From contig JACZXB010000003.1 of NCBI GenBank assembly GCA_022571845.1, positions 124,001-188,000 of the forward strand: a DNA stretch of 64,000 bases, in the 5' to 3' direction. Source of the stretch: Candidatus Zixiibacteriota bacterium (GTDB lineage: Bacteria; Zixibacteria; MSB-5A5; GN15; FEB-12). Each line of letters opens with the position of its first letter. Position 1 is the stretch's first letter. Both the position numbers and the translations under genes were made by a program. Positions 7,870-15,606 of this stretch are shown here, in pieces. The notes beneath the pieces are model-generated. The model saw only the letters and a list, made by a program, of their open reading frames with translations. It had not been told where the DNA came from and did not search any database.

Positions 7870-8188
7870 TGGTACTCCCTTTAATTATGACCGTCTAAAC
7901 CTGTGAACTGTACCCTTTTAATTATGTATCGGAGGGATTGGATCGGAGTTTAGGGGGTCTGACAGAGGTATCTACGAGCGGGGGATTCTATTACCCCCTT
8001 TCCACGTCATTGCACCACAATAAGTTGTGAGGAATTATGATGCCCTATCTCACAATAACACCGAAAAACGTGACACTTTCTTGATCATGATATTATCACG
8101 GTGCATCACTCATCTGTTTTGGTTGAAACGTAAAGAGATTGTCTCATTATTGGATAGGAAGTTAACTCCTGAAAAAGGATTTTAGTGC
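7870..8188. other. Intergenic region between divergent genes
   Basis: No gene is seen. It holds two near-identical 'CCCTTTTAATTATG'-type words at about 7877-7891 and 7914-7926, a GGGGG/CCCCC inverted repeat (7980-7998), and a CGTGA...TCACG inverted repeat (about 8069-8101) that could carry promoter or operator signals for the kinase gene. Confidence 0.35.
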
Positions 8189-10045
8189 ATGTCTGCAGAT
8201 GAGTCACATGATGATCGGACCCAAACACATGTCGAGTTGACCAAAGGCACAATGGTGTCGCATTATCGGATAGTCAAGAAAATCGGCGCCGGTGGAATGG
8301 GCGAGGTCTATCTAGCGGAAGATACCAAGCTTAAGCGCCAGGTGGCACTGAAGTTTTTGTCTTTTGACCAAACTCATAATGATTCAGTGTTACAACAATT
8401 TACTCAAGAGGCTCAAGCAGCCGCTCGGTTGCAACATCCGAATATTATTACCGTTCATGAAGTCAATGAGTATAAAGGCGTGCCCTATATTTCAATGGCC
8501 TACATTGAGGGCCAATCTCTCAAGGAATTATCAAGTGATAGGCCGTTACCTATCGCTGACATTATTGAACTAGGCATACAGATTACGAGGGGGTTGACAG
8601 TAGCCCACGAAAAAGGAATCACACATCGGGATTTGAAACCGGGTAACTTAATGATAGATTCGACCGGAGCTATCAAGATTCTGGATTTTGGATTAGCAGT
8701 CTTTTCCGATGTTGACTCAAAAGAGGATCCGGATGTTACAATTACTAGCAATCCATTTGCCAATAAGATTGCCGGAACTATATCGTATATGGCGCCGGAA
8801 CAGTTACTCGGACAGGAGCTCGACACTCGAGTGGACATTTTCGCATTCGGCGTAATACTGTATGAGCTAATCACCAATGAACATCCCTTTGCGGCTCCGT
8901 CAATCCCGGAAATTTCAACCAGTATTCTAAGGGACACTCCGGCCGATTTACATAGCAAGCGTTCGAATGTTCCCTATGACCTGGGCCGAATAGTGTCACG
9001 ATGTTTAACCAAGAAACCCGACAAACGATTTCAGACCGCCCGCGATGTTTGCAACGAACTCGAGGAATTATCCAACGAGTTGAAACAGGACAAGGCGATA
9101 ACTGGAACCAGTAATGGCGTGTCCATGCAGGGGACGGTTCTTACTGAAGAAGCCTTTGTTCTTACGACCGATTTGGTTCGTCAATTATCACATCAAGACC
9201 CAAGGATGATTGGCAGCCAGTTGGTCTACATGGACAACGGTGTTTCATCAGATACATTGATCGTTTACCTGCACAGCATTGGCAATGATCACCGACAGTT
9301 CTCCGGAGTGCTTCAGCAGCTTCCGTTTCGGGCGATATCTTTATCATTGTTCGGCTTTGATCTTAACGCACAACTCCGACTTCCCCTTACCTTGCACGAT
9401 CATTCGATACTCATCCATGCCTGGCTCAAGGACGTAACCAGCAGGCTTCGACCACGTCATTTAGTTCTGGCAGGATTCTCATCGGGTGCTGATCACTTAC
9501 TTCACTTTCTGTCTTCGGAGGAATTCGTTGATATTAAGGTGAACGGCCTTTTGTCTCTTGGCTGCAATATGCATCTGGACGACTGCTTTGTAACGCGCAA
9601 GTTAGCTGAGTTGACTTCTGGAGATGATAATCAGATTCTGTCAACTATCAAGGAATTCAGCACCAGTTCTTCCTCACTCGGTAGTTGGCTGCTCCTACAT
9701 GACTATCTTTTGACAGCTTTCTCCAAATTCGGAACTACAACAGATCCTCTTAGACAATACGCAATCGATATAGTGGCCCCTTTCAAGGAAGGCGGTTGGT
9801 TTCAATTCCCAATATGGTATAAGAGTTGCGTGCGAAGAGTCCCACATGTTCGATTCGTATCTGATTCTGACGGGTTTAATGCATTAGACCGGATACTCCA
9901 ACAGCATCTTGAAGAAAATATTCTTGGCGATGATTTTCATGAAGAAACTATTGTTCGGGACCCTATTTCGCATATGGAATTGGGGCAAACCGAAATGGTC
10001 TGCAAGCATACCCTCGAATTAATGAAACAACTTAATACAAAATGA
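8189..10045 (+). CDS. Ser/Thr protein kinase fused to an alpha/beta-hydrolase-like domain
   Basis: Residues about 25-300 form a PknB-type kinase: Gly-rich loop 'GAGGMGEV', 'VALKFL' lysine, catalytic 'HRDLKPGN', 'DFGLA' and 'APE'. Residues about 340-618 instead resemble an alpha/beta hydrolase: 'LIVYLHSIGNDH' as the oxyanion-type strand, a nucleophile elbow 'GFSSG' with Ser431, and a late 'ISHMELGQ' that may supply the histidine. No membrane segment is evident, unlike the paralogues at 42736 and 45339, with which it shares the N-terminal 'TQTH..LTKGT' leader. The protein may link phosphorylation to an esterase or binding activity; the hydrolase assignment is by motif only. Confidence 0.85.
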   Translation: MSADESHDDRTQTHVELTKGTMVSHYRIVKKIGAGGMGEVYLAEDTKLKRQVALKFLSFDQTHNDSVLQQFTQEAQAAARLQHPNIITVHEVNEYKGVPYISMAYIEGQSLKELSSDRPLPIADIIELGIQITRGLTVAHEKGITHRDLKPGNLMIDSTGAIKILDFGLAVFSDVDSKEDPDVTITSNPFANKIAGTISYMAPEQLLGQELDTRVDIFAFGVILYELITNEHPFAAPSIPEISTSILRDTPADLHSKRSNVPYDLGRIVSRCLTKKPDKRFQTARDVCNELEELSNELKQDKAITGTSNGVSMQGTVLTEEAFVLTTDLVRQLSHQDPRMIGSQLVYMDNGVSSDTLIVYLHSIGNDHRQFSGVLQQLPFRAISLSLFGFDLNAQLRLPLTLHDHSILIHAWLKDVTSRLRPRHLVLAGFSSGADHLLHFLSSEEFVDIKVNGLLSLGCNMHLDDCFVTRKLAELTSGDDNQILSTIKEFSTSSSSLGSWLLLHDYLLTAFSKFGTTTDPLRQYAIDIVAPFKEGGWFQFPIWYKSCVRRVPHVRFVSDSDGFNALDRILQQHLEENILGDDFHEETIVRDPISHMELGQTEMVCKHTLELMKQLNTK

Positions 10046-10283
10046 GATTGACCAATAATATCTGGTTGGCTATATTGGCATTCGACCTCTACAGTGGTGA
10101 CTAAACACGGCGGCGAAAATGGTGCCTAACAGTCCACTATGATCCTCACAAAGCAGCCCCAATTTGGTCACAATAGGATGTGAGTCTTTGTGCCAAAAGG
10201 AGAGTGGGGTTCGATTCCCCCCTGTCTTAATGAATATCAAACTTCAGTCCAAAGGTTTTGGGTTTCGGTTTGACTTGGACTGT

Positions 10284-11744
10284 CTAATTCGGAACCGGGC
10301 GCTTGTGCGTTATCAAGCGAGCGGCGTAGGTAGTAATAGCGTTGGCGGCTTGGTCGACATTGCTCATGGCTGTCACAGTAAATCCTATATCAGTGAATAT
10401 TTTTAAGTCTGCGTTAATTCCTGGCGCTCCGCCATTATGCCCCACCGTGCGATGTCCCTCCCAGATGGCGTCGCTGATTAAATAAGCGTATCTGTCACCT
10501 GGTCCGAAATCTACTTTGCCGGTAGTATAGATTTCAAGCATGTCTGCAGGCAATAGTGTTCCATCATAAAGTGATCTGGCGAAGCGCTGCAAGTCTTCGA
10601 CTGTTGAAAAACCGCCACCAGCGGCAGAGCCGCGGGCAGAGTGTTCGAAAATATTACTGCGATATGCGTTTGTTTCATCGTTCCAGTAGTAGCCTTGAGC
10701 CAGGTTGGGGATTACGTCATCTACATTATAGCAATCAGTATTAATCATCCCCGCCGGCCCGGTGACATGCTTGCGTATGTAATCGTGATAGTTCATGCCT
10801 GATATCGCTTCAATAATCAGTCCTAATACCAGAGGGCCGGAATTACTATAACCAAATCTTTCACCCGGCTCAAATTCAAGGGGATCGTTTACTGCTAAAT
10901 CAGCATAATCTTTGACAGAGCGCAGTGCTGTCCAATCCATATTGGACATGGCAACCCAATAGCTGCCCATGCCGGAAGTGTGAGTCAGCAGGTGATGTAC
11001 AGTAACCTTGCCTGCGACTTCTTTGTTGGCATAGTCGGGCAGGTACCTGATTATTAGGTCATCGAAAGAAAGTTTTCCCTGCGAGACCAGCTGACATATT
11101 GCCACGCCGGTGAACATTTTGTTCATCGAGCCGAGGTTAAATTTTGTGTTGAGCTTATTGTCAATTCCCCAGCGCAGGTTGGCTTTGCCATAGGCGCCGG
11201 TGAAAAATGGCTTACCGTCTTTAGCCAGTGATACCGCACCGGAGAAAACATCCCGGGCAACTAAGTCATCGATGAAGTCACTAACATACTTTGCTATCTC
11301 CTTGGTTGTCAGCGGTCGGTCTGGCAGGGTGACAGTTGGGTCGCGACCCGGTGAAAGCCCCATTGAAAAAAACTTTTCTGGTCGTTCGCTGTCCATATAA
11401 ATTTCTAAATTTTGCCACTGACTGATGGTGCGTGGATTTTCGGTCCGAATGAGTATTTGCAACTGTGCCGGGTTCGAGACATCAATGTTCTGTATCTTAA
11501 TTTTACCTAAATCCTGCGAAAATCGCTCCAAATGCCCCTGCCAACGTTCTATGGCCGAGGCGCTGTCGGCGTTAGCATAATACTTTTTCAGAAAGCGACC
11601 GCGTTGTTCGGAATCACCAGAATTGAGTGATTCAATTATTCCCTGAGCGACTTGCTTGAGATGAGCCGGGTCTGGCTGTGCCAGGACTGCGGAAGTTAGG
11701 CCGATGAGCATAAGGCCAGTAGCGAATATTAGGATTCTCTTCAT
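10284..11744 (-). CDS. Secreted serine beta-lactamase-like hydrolase (class C / PBP-type)
   Basis: Starting at the ATG at 11744 (AAAGGA about 8 bases upstream) the product is 486 residues with a signal peptide 'MKRILIFATGLMLIGLTSAVLAQ'. The catalytic signature of the beta-lactamase/transpeptidase-like family is intact: SxxK as 'SMNK' in 'FNLGSMNKMFTG', YxN as 'GYSNSG', and the HxG-type 'HNGGAPG'. The region between signal and catalytic domain (about 25-150) resembles the nuclear-transport-factor-like or DUF3887-type leaders seen in some relatives. The substrate cannot be predicted; such enzymes include esterases, D-aminopeptidases and true beta-lactamases. A start at 11783 would bury the signal peptide behind 13 residues. 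Confidence 0.85.
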   Translation of the reverse strand: MKRILIFATGLMLIGLTSAVLAQPDPAHLKQVAQGIIESLNSGDSEQRGRFLKKYYANADSASAIERWQGHLERFSQDLGKIKIQNIDVSNPAQLQILIRTENPRTISQWQNLEIYMDSERPEKFFSMGLSPGRDPTVTLPDRPLTTKEIAKYVSDFIDDLVARDVFSGAVSLAKDGKPFFTGAYGKANLRWGIDNKLNTKFNLGSMNKMFTGVAICQLVSQGKLSFDDLIIRYLPDYANKEVAGKVTVHHLLTHTSGMGSYWVAMSNMDWTALRSVKDYADLAVNDPLEFEPGERFGYSNSGPLVLGLIIEAISGMNYHDYIRKHVTGPAGMINTDCYNVDDVIPNLAQGYYWNDETNAYRSNIFEHSARGSAAGGGFSTVEDLQRFARSLYDGTLLPADMLEIYTTGKVDFGPGDRYAYLISDAIWEGHRTVGHNGGAPGINADLKIFTDIGFTVTAMSNVDQAANAITTYAARLITHKRPVPN

Positions 11745-12069
11745 TTTGATTTCCTTTAGGATGTTAAGTGAGATTTTGTTCATATTTGGTCAGTCCTTTG
11801 TAATCCTTACGAAATAACTGTTTATTAGTTGTGCAGGTGGCAGCTGTTTCTTGTTTACTCCATAGATATGACACAGCTGCCACGGAATTGGTTGCCTAAT
11901 AGTTTCTAATTCCTTGATATTCCTGCCAGGAACCCAACAAAAGGCCTGTCCTGAGCCTGCCTGAGGGCGGGCCACCCGGGGGCGAAAGTCTACCGGCTAA
12001 GTTATCACCAGACTATTATTTCTGTTGTGGTGTCGAAAAAGGAGTTGTTTGCGGGCTAATTACGTGGGA

Positions 12070-12942
12070 TTAGCTCATAATTCTGATTCCAACAAGAAAG
12101 CTGGGTGCACGTTCGGTCTGCTGACCTAACTGTTTTTGCCACAGCGGAAACTGCAAGAGGCTTTCGAATATAATTGATGACAATGTCACTTTGATGCCAG
12201 GAGAAAGCAAAAGGACCGACTCACCTGTATTTGTAATGGTGCTTCCGTCTTTAGAATCAGAAGATATGCTTAGGTATGAAAATTCTATCACAGGAGCTAA
12301 AGCGAAATTTGCATTTGGCCCAAGACCAAACTGGTAGGCCAAAGCACTTTCTATTGAAAACTCATCACCGGGATCACGATCGGCGCTGCCGGTTTTTGCC
12401 ATCCCGTTCCAGACGTAGCTGGCGTTAAGGTCGATGCCCCACGAACGGCTGCGTCCTGACACAAAAGTTCCCAGGTGTAAATCCCAGCTGTTGGAACTAA
12501 AGTTGTCGGCGCCGCTTGGAATTTCCAGCCCCAAGGTCGGCGAAATTCCTAAGGTGTAGCCTGGCGTATTGAGGCGGAGCAGTCTGTACTTGGCCAGTAC
12601 CAAGAGATCGATAAGCCCGGTACTAGAAGAGCTTTGTCCCTGCATCTTGATTTCGTTTCGCCTGAGCGCTTGTCGTATCATAATGGCCAGATCGGATCGT
12701 ATTCCATAGGCTACAACTACCGGCAGCATGTACGATTTCATTTCTCTTAAGGCCGGGGTGGGGTCGTTGTTGCGCTGCATAAAACGCATCTGAGAACGGA
12801 AAATCCAGCGGTTTTCTGCAGGTGTCAGCCCGGCATCTATGCTTATGCCGGCTGCTGATACAAAACCGGCCATGTTGGTACTTGCAACGAAGAGGGTAAT
12901 GAAAACGAGCATTAATCCGGTTAGCTTCTTATGGGTTTTCAT
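12070..12942 (-). CDS. Outer-membrane beta-barrel protein of second HMA module
   Basis: Starting at the ATG at 12942 gives 290 residues with a signal peptide ('LTGLMLVFITLFVASTNMAGFVSA') and a beta-rich body ending in 'SFLVGIRIMS'. The late strand 'ESVLLLSPGIKV' parallels 'GTILFLSPGLQY' in the barrel at 4409-5389, and both barrels are encoded beside an HMA-domain protein. Here the HMA lipoprotein gene ends five bases before this start, so the two are an operon. The upstream frame to 12996 overlaps the HMA gene and adds a non-signal lead, so the shorter start is preferred. A role as an outer-membrane metal conduit is inference. Confidence 0.65.
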   Translation of the reverse strand: MKTHKKLTGLMLVFITLFVASTNMAGFVSAAGISIDAGLTPAENRWIFRSQMRFMQRNNDPTPALREMKSYMLPVVVAYGIRSDLAIMIRQALRRNEIKMQGQSSSSTGLIDLLVLAKYRLLRLNTPGYTLGISPTLGLEIPSGADNFSSNSWDLHLGTFVSGRSRSWGIDLNASYVWNGMAKTGSADRDPGDEFSIESALAYQFGLGPNANFALAPVIEFSYLSISSDSKDGSTITNTGESVLLLSPGIKVTLSSIIFESLLQFPLWQKQLGQQTERAPSFLVGIRIMS

Positions 12943-12946
12943 AGAG

Positions 12947-13282
12947 TTATTTAAAGCGTTCGCCCGGTGTAAAGTTCGCTCGTTTGATAGCCTCATAAAT
13001 TAAGTTATCGTCTACTTCAACGTTTGCATACAAAACCACCCGCAGCAGTTGTTTCTCCCAGTTGGCCTCTGAACTTATTACCCCGGGAACCTTATTGACC
13101 AGATTTTCCAACCCCCCATGACAGCCGGGGCAGTCCATACCGAATATCTCGTAAATTCTGATTTCGTTCCCCTCACTGATCAGTTTGTCAATATCAGGCT
13201 TGGTAGCGGCGCAGGCAGTCAGGTAGATCAGGAACACAGCTAGCGCCAGCCCGGTGAGCAGTGATTTAGATGTAATCTTCAT
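12947..13282 (-). CDS. HMA-domain lipoprotein, metal-binding
   Basis: This 111-residue protein has a lipoprotein signal with lipobox 'LTAC' (Cys24) and an HMA fold from about residue 42 with 'GMDCPGCHGGLENLV' (Cys51, Cys54), the signature metal-binding loop of MerP/CopZ-type domains. It would sit lipid-anchored in the periplasm and bind a soft metal such as Cu(I) or Hg(II). It is directly followed by the barrel gene at 12942. An AGGAG lies about 14 bases before the ATG, somewhat far. No dedicated regulator or operator was found upstream. Confidence 0.75.
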   Translation of the reverse strand: MKITSKSLLTGLALAVFLIYLTACAATKPDIDKLISEGNEIRIYEIFGMDCPGCHGGLENLVNKVPGVISSEANWEKQLLRVVLYANVEVDDNLIYEAIKRANFTPGERFK

Positions 13283-13653
13283 TTTGCTTGCATCGACTCC
13301 TGGATATAATTCTTAACTTGCGAGTTATACACTTAAAGTTTGTTTAGAGATCCCAAGATGTCTCTATGTTGGTCAATTTCCAACGAAAATTTCAAGACCT
13401 GCATGACCGTTCCCATGGTGACTAATTGCTGATTCTCCACAAGTTTCGCTGACTTGAAAATAGCCCGTTTAGACCCCAAAAATCGAATCCTACAGGAGTT
13501 AGCAGAATTAGATATCTTGACCCTGCCGTCCGGTGGTGTTATCTTTTATCTATCTGTAGGGCAATGTTGCTGAATAGCTTGCGTATCTTCTAAGTTAGAA
13601 ATAGGCAGCTAGTTTATGTTGTAGGACCAATCATATTCAAAGAGGAGTGTTGT
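13283..13653. other. Intergenic region between divergent genes
   Basis: I see no gene, convincing promoter or repeat here. It separates the HMA lipoprotein (minus strand) from the effector-like gene (plus strand). Confidence 0.4.
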
Positions 13654-15087
13654 ATGCCACAGGATCCAGGTAAATTCATCGGATGTGTTGAGGAACTCTG
13701 CGGGCGTAGCTTCAATGAGAAAGTAAAAGAGATGGCTTTCGAACGATTGCGTGTCTCGTTTAATACTCGAACCGAAGAAGATGAGTTTGGCTACCGACAA
13801 CTAAATGAGGTATTACTCCTGTTGAATGAGAGGATTGTAACAAAGGGATTTTTCCTGATTCTAGCGCGTCTTAGCGGCGATGAAAAGACTGAGACGATTC
13901 AGTTTGGTCTGTTTTCAATGGTGGTTTACAAGTTTAGGATATTGGCCATGCTGGAATATGGATCATTCCGTTTTGCTTACAATTGGCTAAGCACAAAGAA
14001 CGATCCGGCGACGTTCTTGGACAAATGGATACGCAAGCGAGCTGATATCATGCATGAGTTCGAGAAGAGAAAAAAACCCTTGTGCGAAATCAATGAGGAG
14101 ATTCCCACAGAGCATCTTCACTACATGGGTTACTATTCAGCTGAGGGTGCGGATGAAAAGGCTAGTGAGGCGGCTCGAAAGATCGGAAGACATAATTTCG
14201 ATACATATCTGACGTGGGATTACCTGGATGTCTATGTCGCTACATCTATGCGCCGACCATTCGAATTCCAAGCCGTAAATTTTCTATGTAAGGAAGTGTT
14301 CCAATGGGAAGAACTCAAAGCACTAGGAATAAGATACTTTGACCCCACACTCAATTTTCACGAGGATTCGATTGCGAAAAGTTTAATAGAAGGCTTGATG
14401 CTGAAGCGAGCAAAATGTACTTTATATTTGGCTCAGGAATCTGACACCATGGGAAAGGATTCGGAACTTGCCGCAACCCTAGCACAAGGAAAGCCTGTAA
14501 TAGCTTACGTACCTAAAATCGAGGATGTGGGTGAGCGATGTAAGGTTCTTAGGGACAAAACCTTCGACGAACTGATTACATTGACTTTTTTGGTGAAGGA
14601 ATCTGTGGAGCCCGGAGATATTAGGCAGTTCGAAGAATTAATTGAGATAGCCAGTAAAATTGCCCTTGAAGATGACGAAGGATTGAGAAAAAAGCAGCAG
14701 AAAGAACACAAGGAAGAGTACGAAGCACTTCTGAGATTGATATCTACTTACGAAAAAAAATTCTACGACAAGAGGGCTTGGAAGCTGAAATATGCCCACC
14801 CACTGCGTTTTCAAATGAATTTGGAGACAGGCGTAGCCAACGGAGTCCTAGTCGTGCGGACTCACGAGGAGTGCAAGAATGTGTTACTAAAGTTGTTGAC
14901 AGGATCGTTAGATTTTGAGATCCTGTCACCTGGAGATGACTGTGTGGACAAAGAAGATTTTGGTAAATCTTTGGAGAATAATTATATACTGATCGAAAAA
15001 TCCACCCGTAGCGCTTTTAGGGCGGTCACAACGGATGAAAAATTGACTAACAGTTTTTGGAACCTTTATAAGAGGACAGACAAATGA
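13654..15087 (+). CDS. Putative nucleoside-deoxyribosyltransferase/TIR-like domain protein, possible defence effector
   Basis: This 477-residue protein has an AGAGGAG site before its ATG. A helical N-terminal region (1-185) leads into an alpha/beta domain at about 190-285 with 'VYVATSMRRPFEF', 'RYFDPTLNFHEDS' and 'DTMGKDSELAATLAQGKPVIAYVP'. The last pattern, with acidic residues D269 and E271 before a 'xxxGKPVI' strand, resembles nucleoside 2-deoxyribosyltransferase and TIR/SLOG-type folds that cleave nucleotides or NAD. A charged helical linker and a C-terminal domain (about 385-477) follow. Its stop overlaps the start of a 63-codon ORF (ATGA). Enzymes of this fold serve as anti-phage effectors, but no other defence gene is adjacent, so that role is inference. 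Confidence 0.6.
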   Translation: MPQDPGKFIGCVEELCGRSFNEKVKEMAFERLRVSFNTRTEEDEFGYRQLNEVLLLLNERIVTKGFFLILARLSGDEKTETIQFGLFSMVVYKFRILAMLEYGSFRFAYNWLSTKNDPATFLDKWIRKRADIMHEFEKRKKPLCEINEEIPTEHLHYMGYYSAEGADEKASEAARKIGRHNFDTYLTWDYLDVYVATSMRRPFEFQAVNFLCKEVFQWEELKALGIRYFDPTLNFHEDSIAKSLIEGLMLKRAKCTLYLAQESDTMGKDSELAATLAQGKPVIAYVPKIEDVGERCKVLRDKTFDELITLTFLVKESVEPGDIRQFEELIEIASKIALEDDEGLRKKQQKEHKEEYEALLRLISTYEKKFYDKRAWKLKYAHPLRFQMNLETGVANGVLVVRTHEECKNVLLKLLTGSLDFEILSPGDDCVDKEDFGKSLENNYILIEKSTRSAFRAVTTDEKLTNSFWNLYKRTDK

Positions 15088-15275
15088 CCAAGAAACAGGT
15101 TCTTTTTCAGAACCGCTATTTTGAAAAGACCAACGTTGCTCTATCTGTACTGCCGTATCAGAGAACTGTCGAGCAAAAACGTCTTGTTAAAATCGTCGAA
15201 AATTCTCAAACTTTTAGTTCGGTCTTTGGTAAGCAGTCAAGTAACGGAATTTTTAAACCTATCACCAAAGAATAG
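15084..15275 (+). CDS. Small ORF coupled to the effector-like gene
   Basis: This 63-residue ORF starts at an ATG sharing ATGA with the preceding stop, a classic coupling arrangement. The sequence is basic and polar ('NRYFEKTNVALSVLPYQRTVEQKRLVKIVENSQ') with no signal peptide or recognised domain. It might be a partner or antidote of the 13654 product, or the stump of a longer gene. Coding status is supported only by position and overlap. Confidence 0.4.
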   Translation: MTKKQVLFQNRYFEKTNVALSVLPYQRTVEQKRLVKIVENSQTFSSVFGKQSSNGIFKPITKE

Positions 15276-15442
15276 TCTGTATATTAAGATACTAGTTGCC
15301 TAAGACCATAGCCTGTCAGCTCGGCCATTTTTTTTGAATTTGGGTACTTTCAACAGATAATCTGAAGGGCTATTTAAGGGCACCGCATAGAATCAAGTCT
15401 TAATACTCCTAAACCGATACAGTAGCCAATTTAAGATTTTCA

Positions 15443-15470
15443 TTGACAAAATAGGATTTAACACTATAAT
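15443..15470 (+). promoter_or_regulatory. Consensus sigma-70-type promoter
   Basis: A perfect TTGACA (15443-15448) and a perfect TATAAT (15465-15470) are separated by 16 bases. Transcription would start near 15477 and run toward typA. Confidence 0.75.
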
Positions 15471-15488
15471 AGTGGGTCTTAATATTAT

Positions 15489-15520
15489 CCCGGACAGCTA
15501 AGTAACTGTTCGGGTTTTTT
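15489..15520 (+). terminator. Intrinsic terminator just after the promoter
   Basis: CCCGGACAG pairs with CTGTTCGGG (one G-T) around an 8-nt loop and is followed by six T residues. Placed about 12 bases after the predicted start site, it would give a transcript of only about 45 nt or act as a regulated attenuator for typA; it could also end upstream transcription. Confidence 0.7.
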
Positions 15521-15606
15521 CTACGTGATTATTCCCTGAAAGTTTAATCGGTAGATATTTGGAACTATGTTACCTGGCAGCCGTTTCTGCCGATGAAAGA
15601 TGCTTA

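Larger units (their letters stand above)
15276..15606. other. Leader region upstream of typA
   Basis: No protein gene is supported. The segment holds a near-perfect sigma-70 promoter followed within about 40 bases by an intrinsic terminator, then about 85 bases to the typA start. Confidence 0.5.

Noticed and set aside
10150-10232. Complete tRNA gene
   Set aside because: Only a T-arm-like 3' half is present; no acceptor 5' strand, D-arm or anticodon arm can be paired.
11790-11975. 61-residue minus-strand ORF between the hydrolase and barrel genes
   Set aside because: It covers intergenic repeat-like sequence and has no domain, conserved features or ribosome site.
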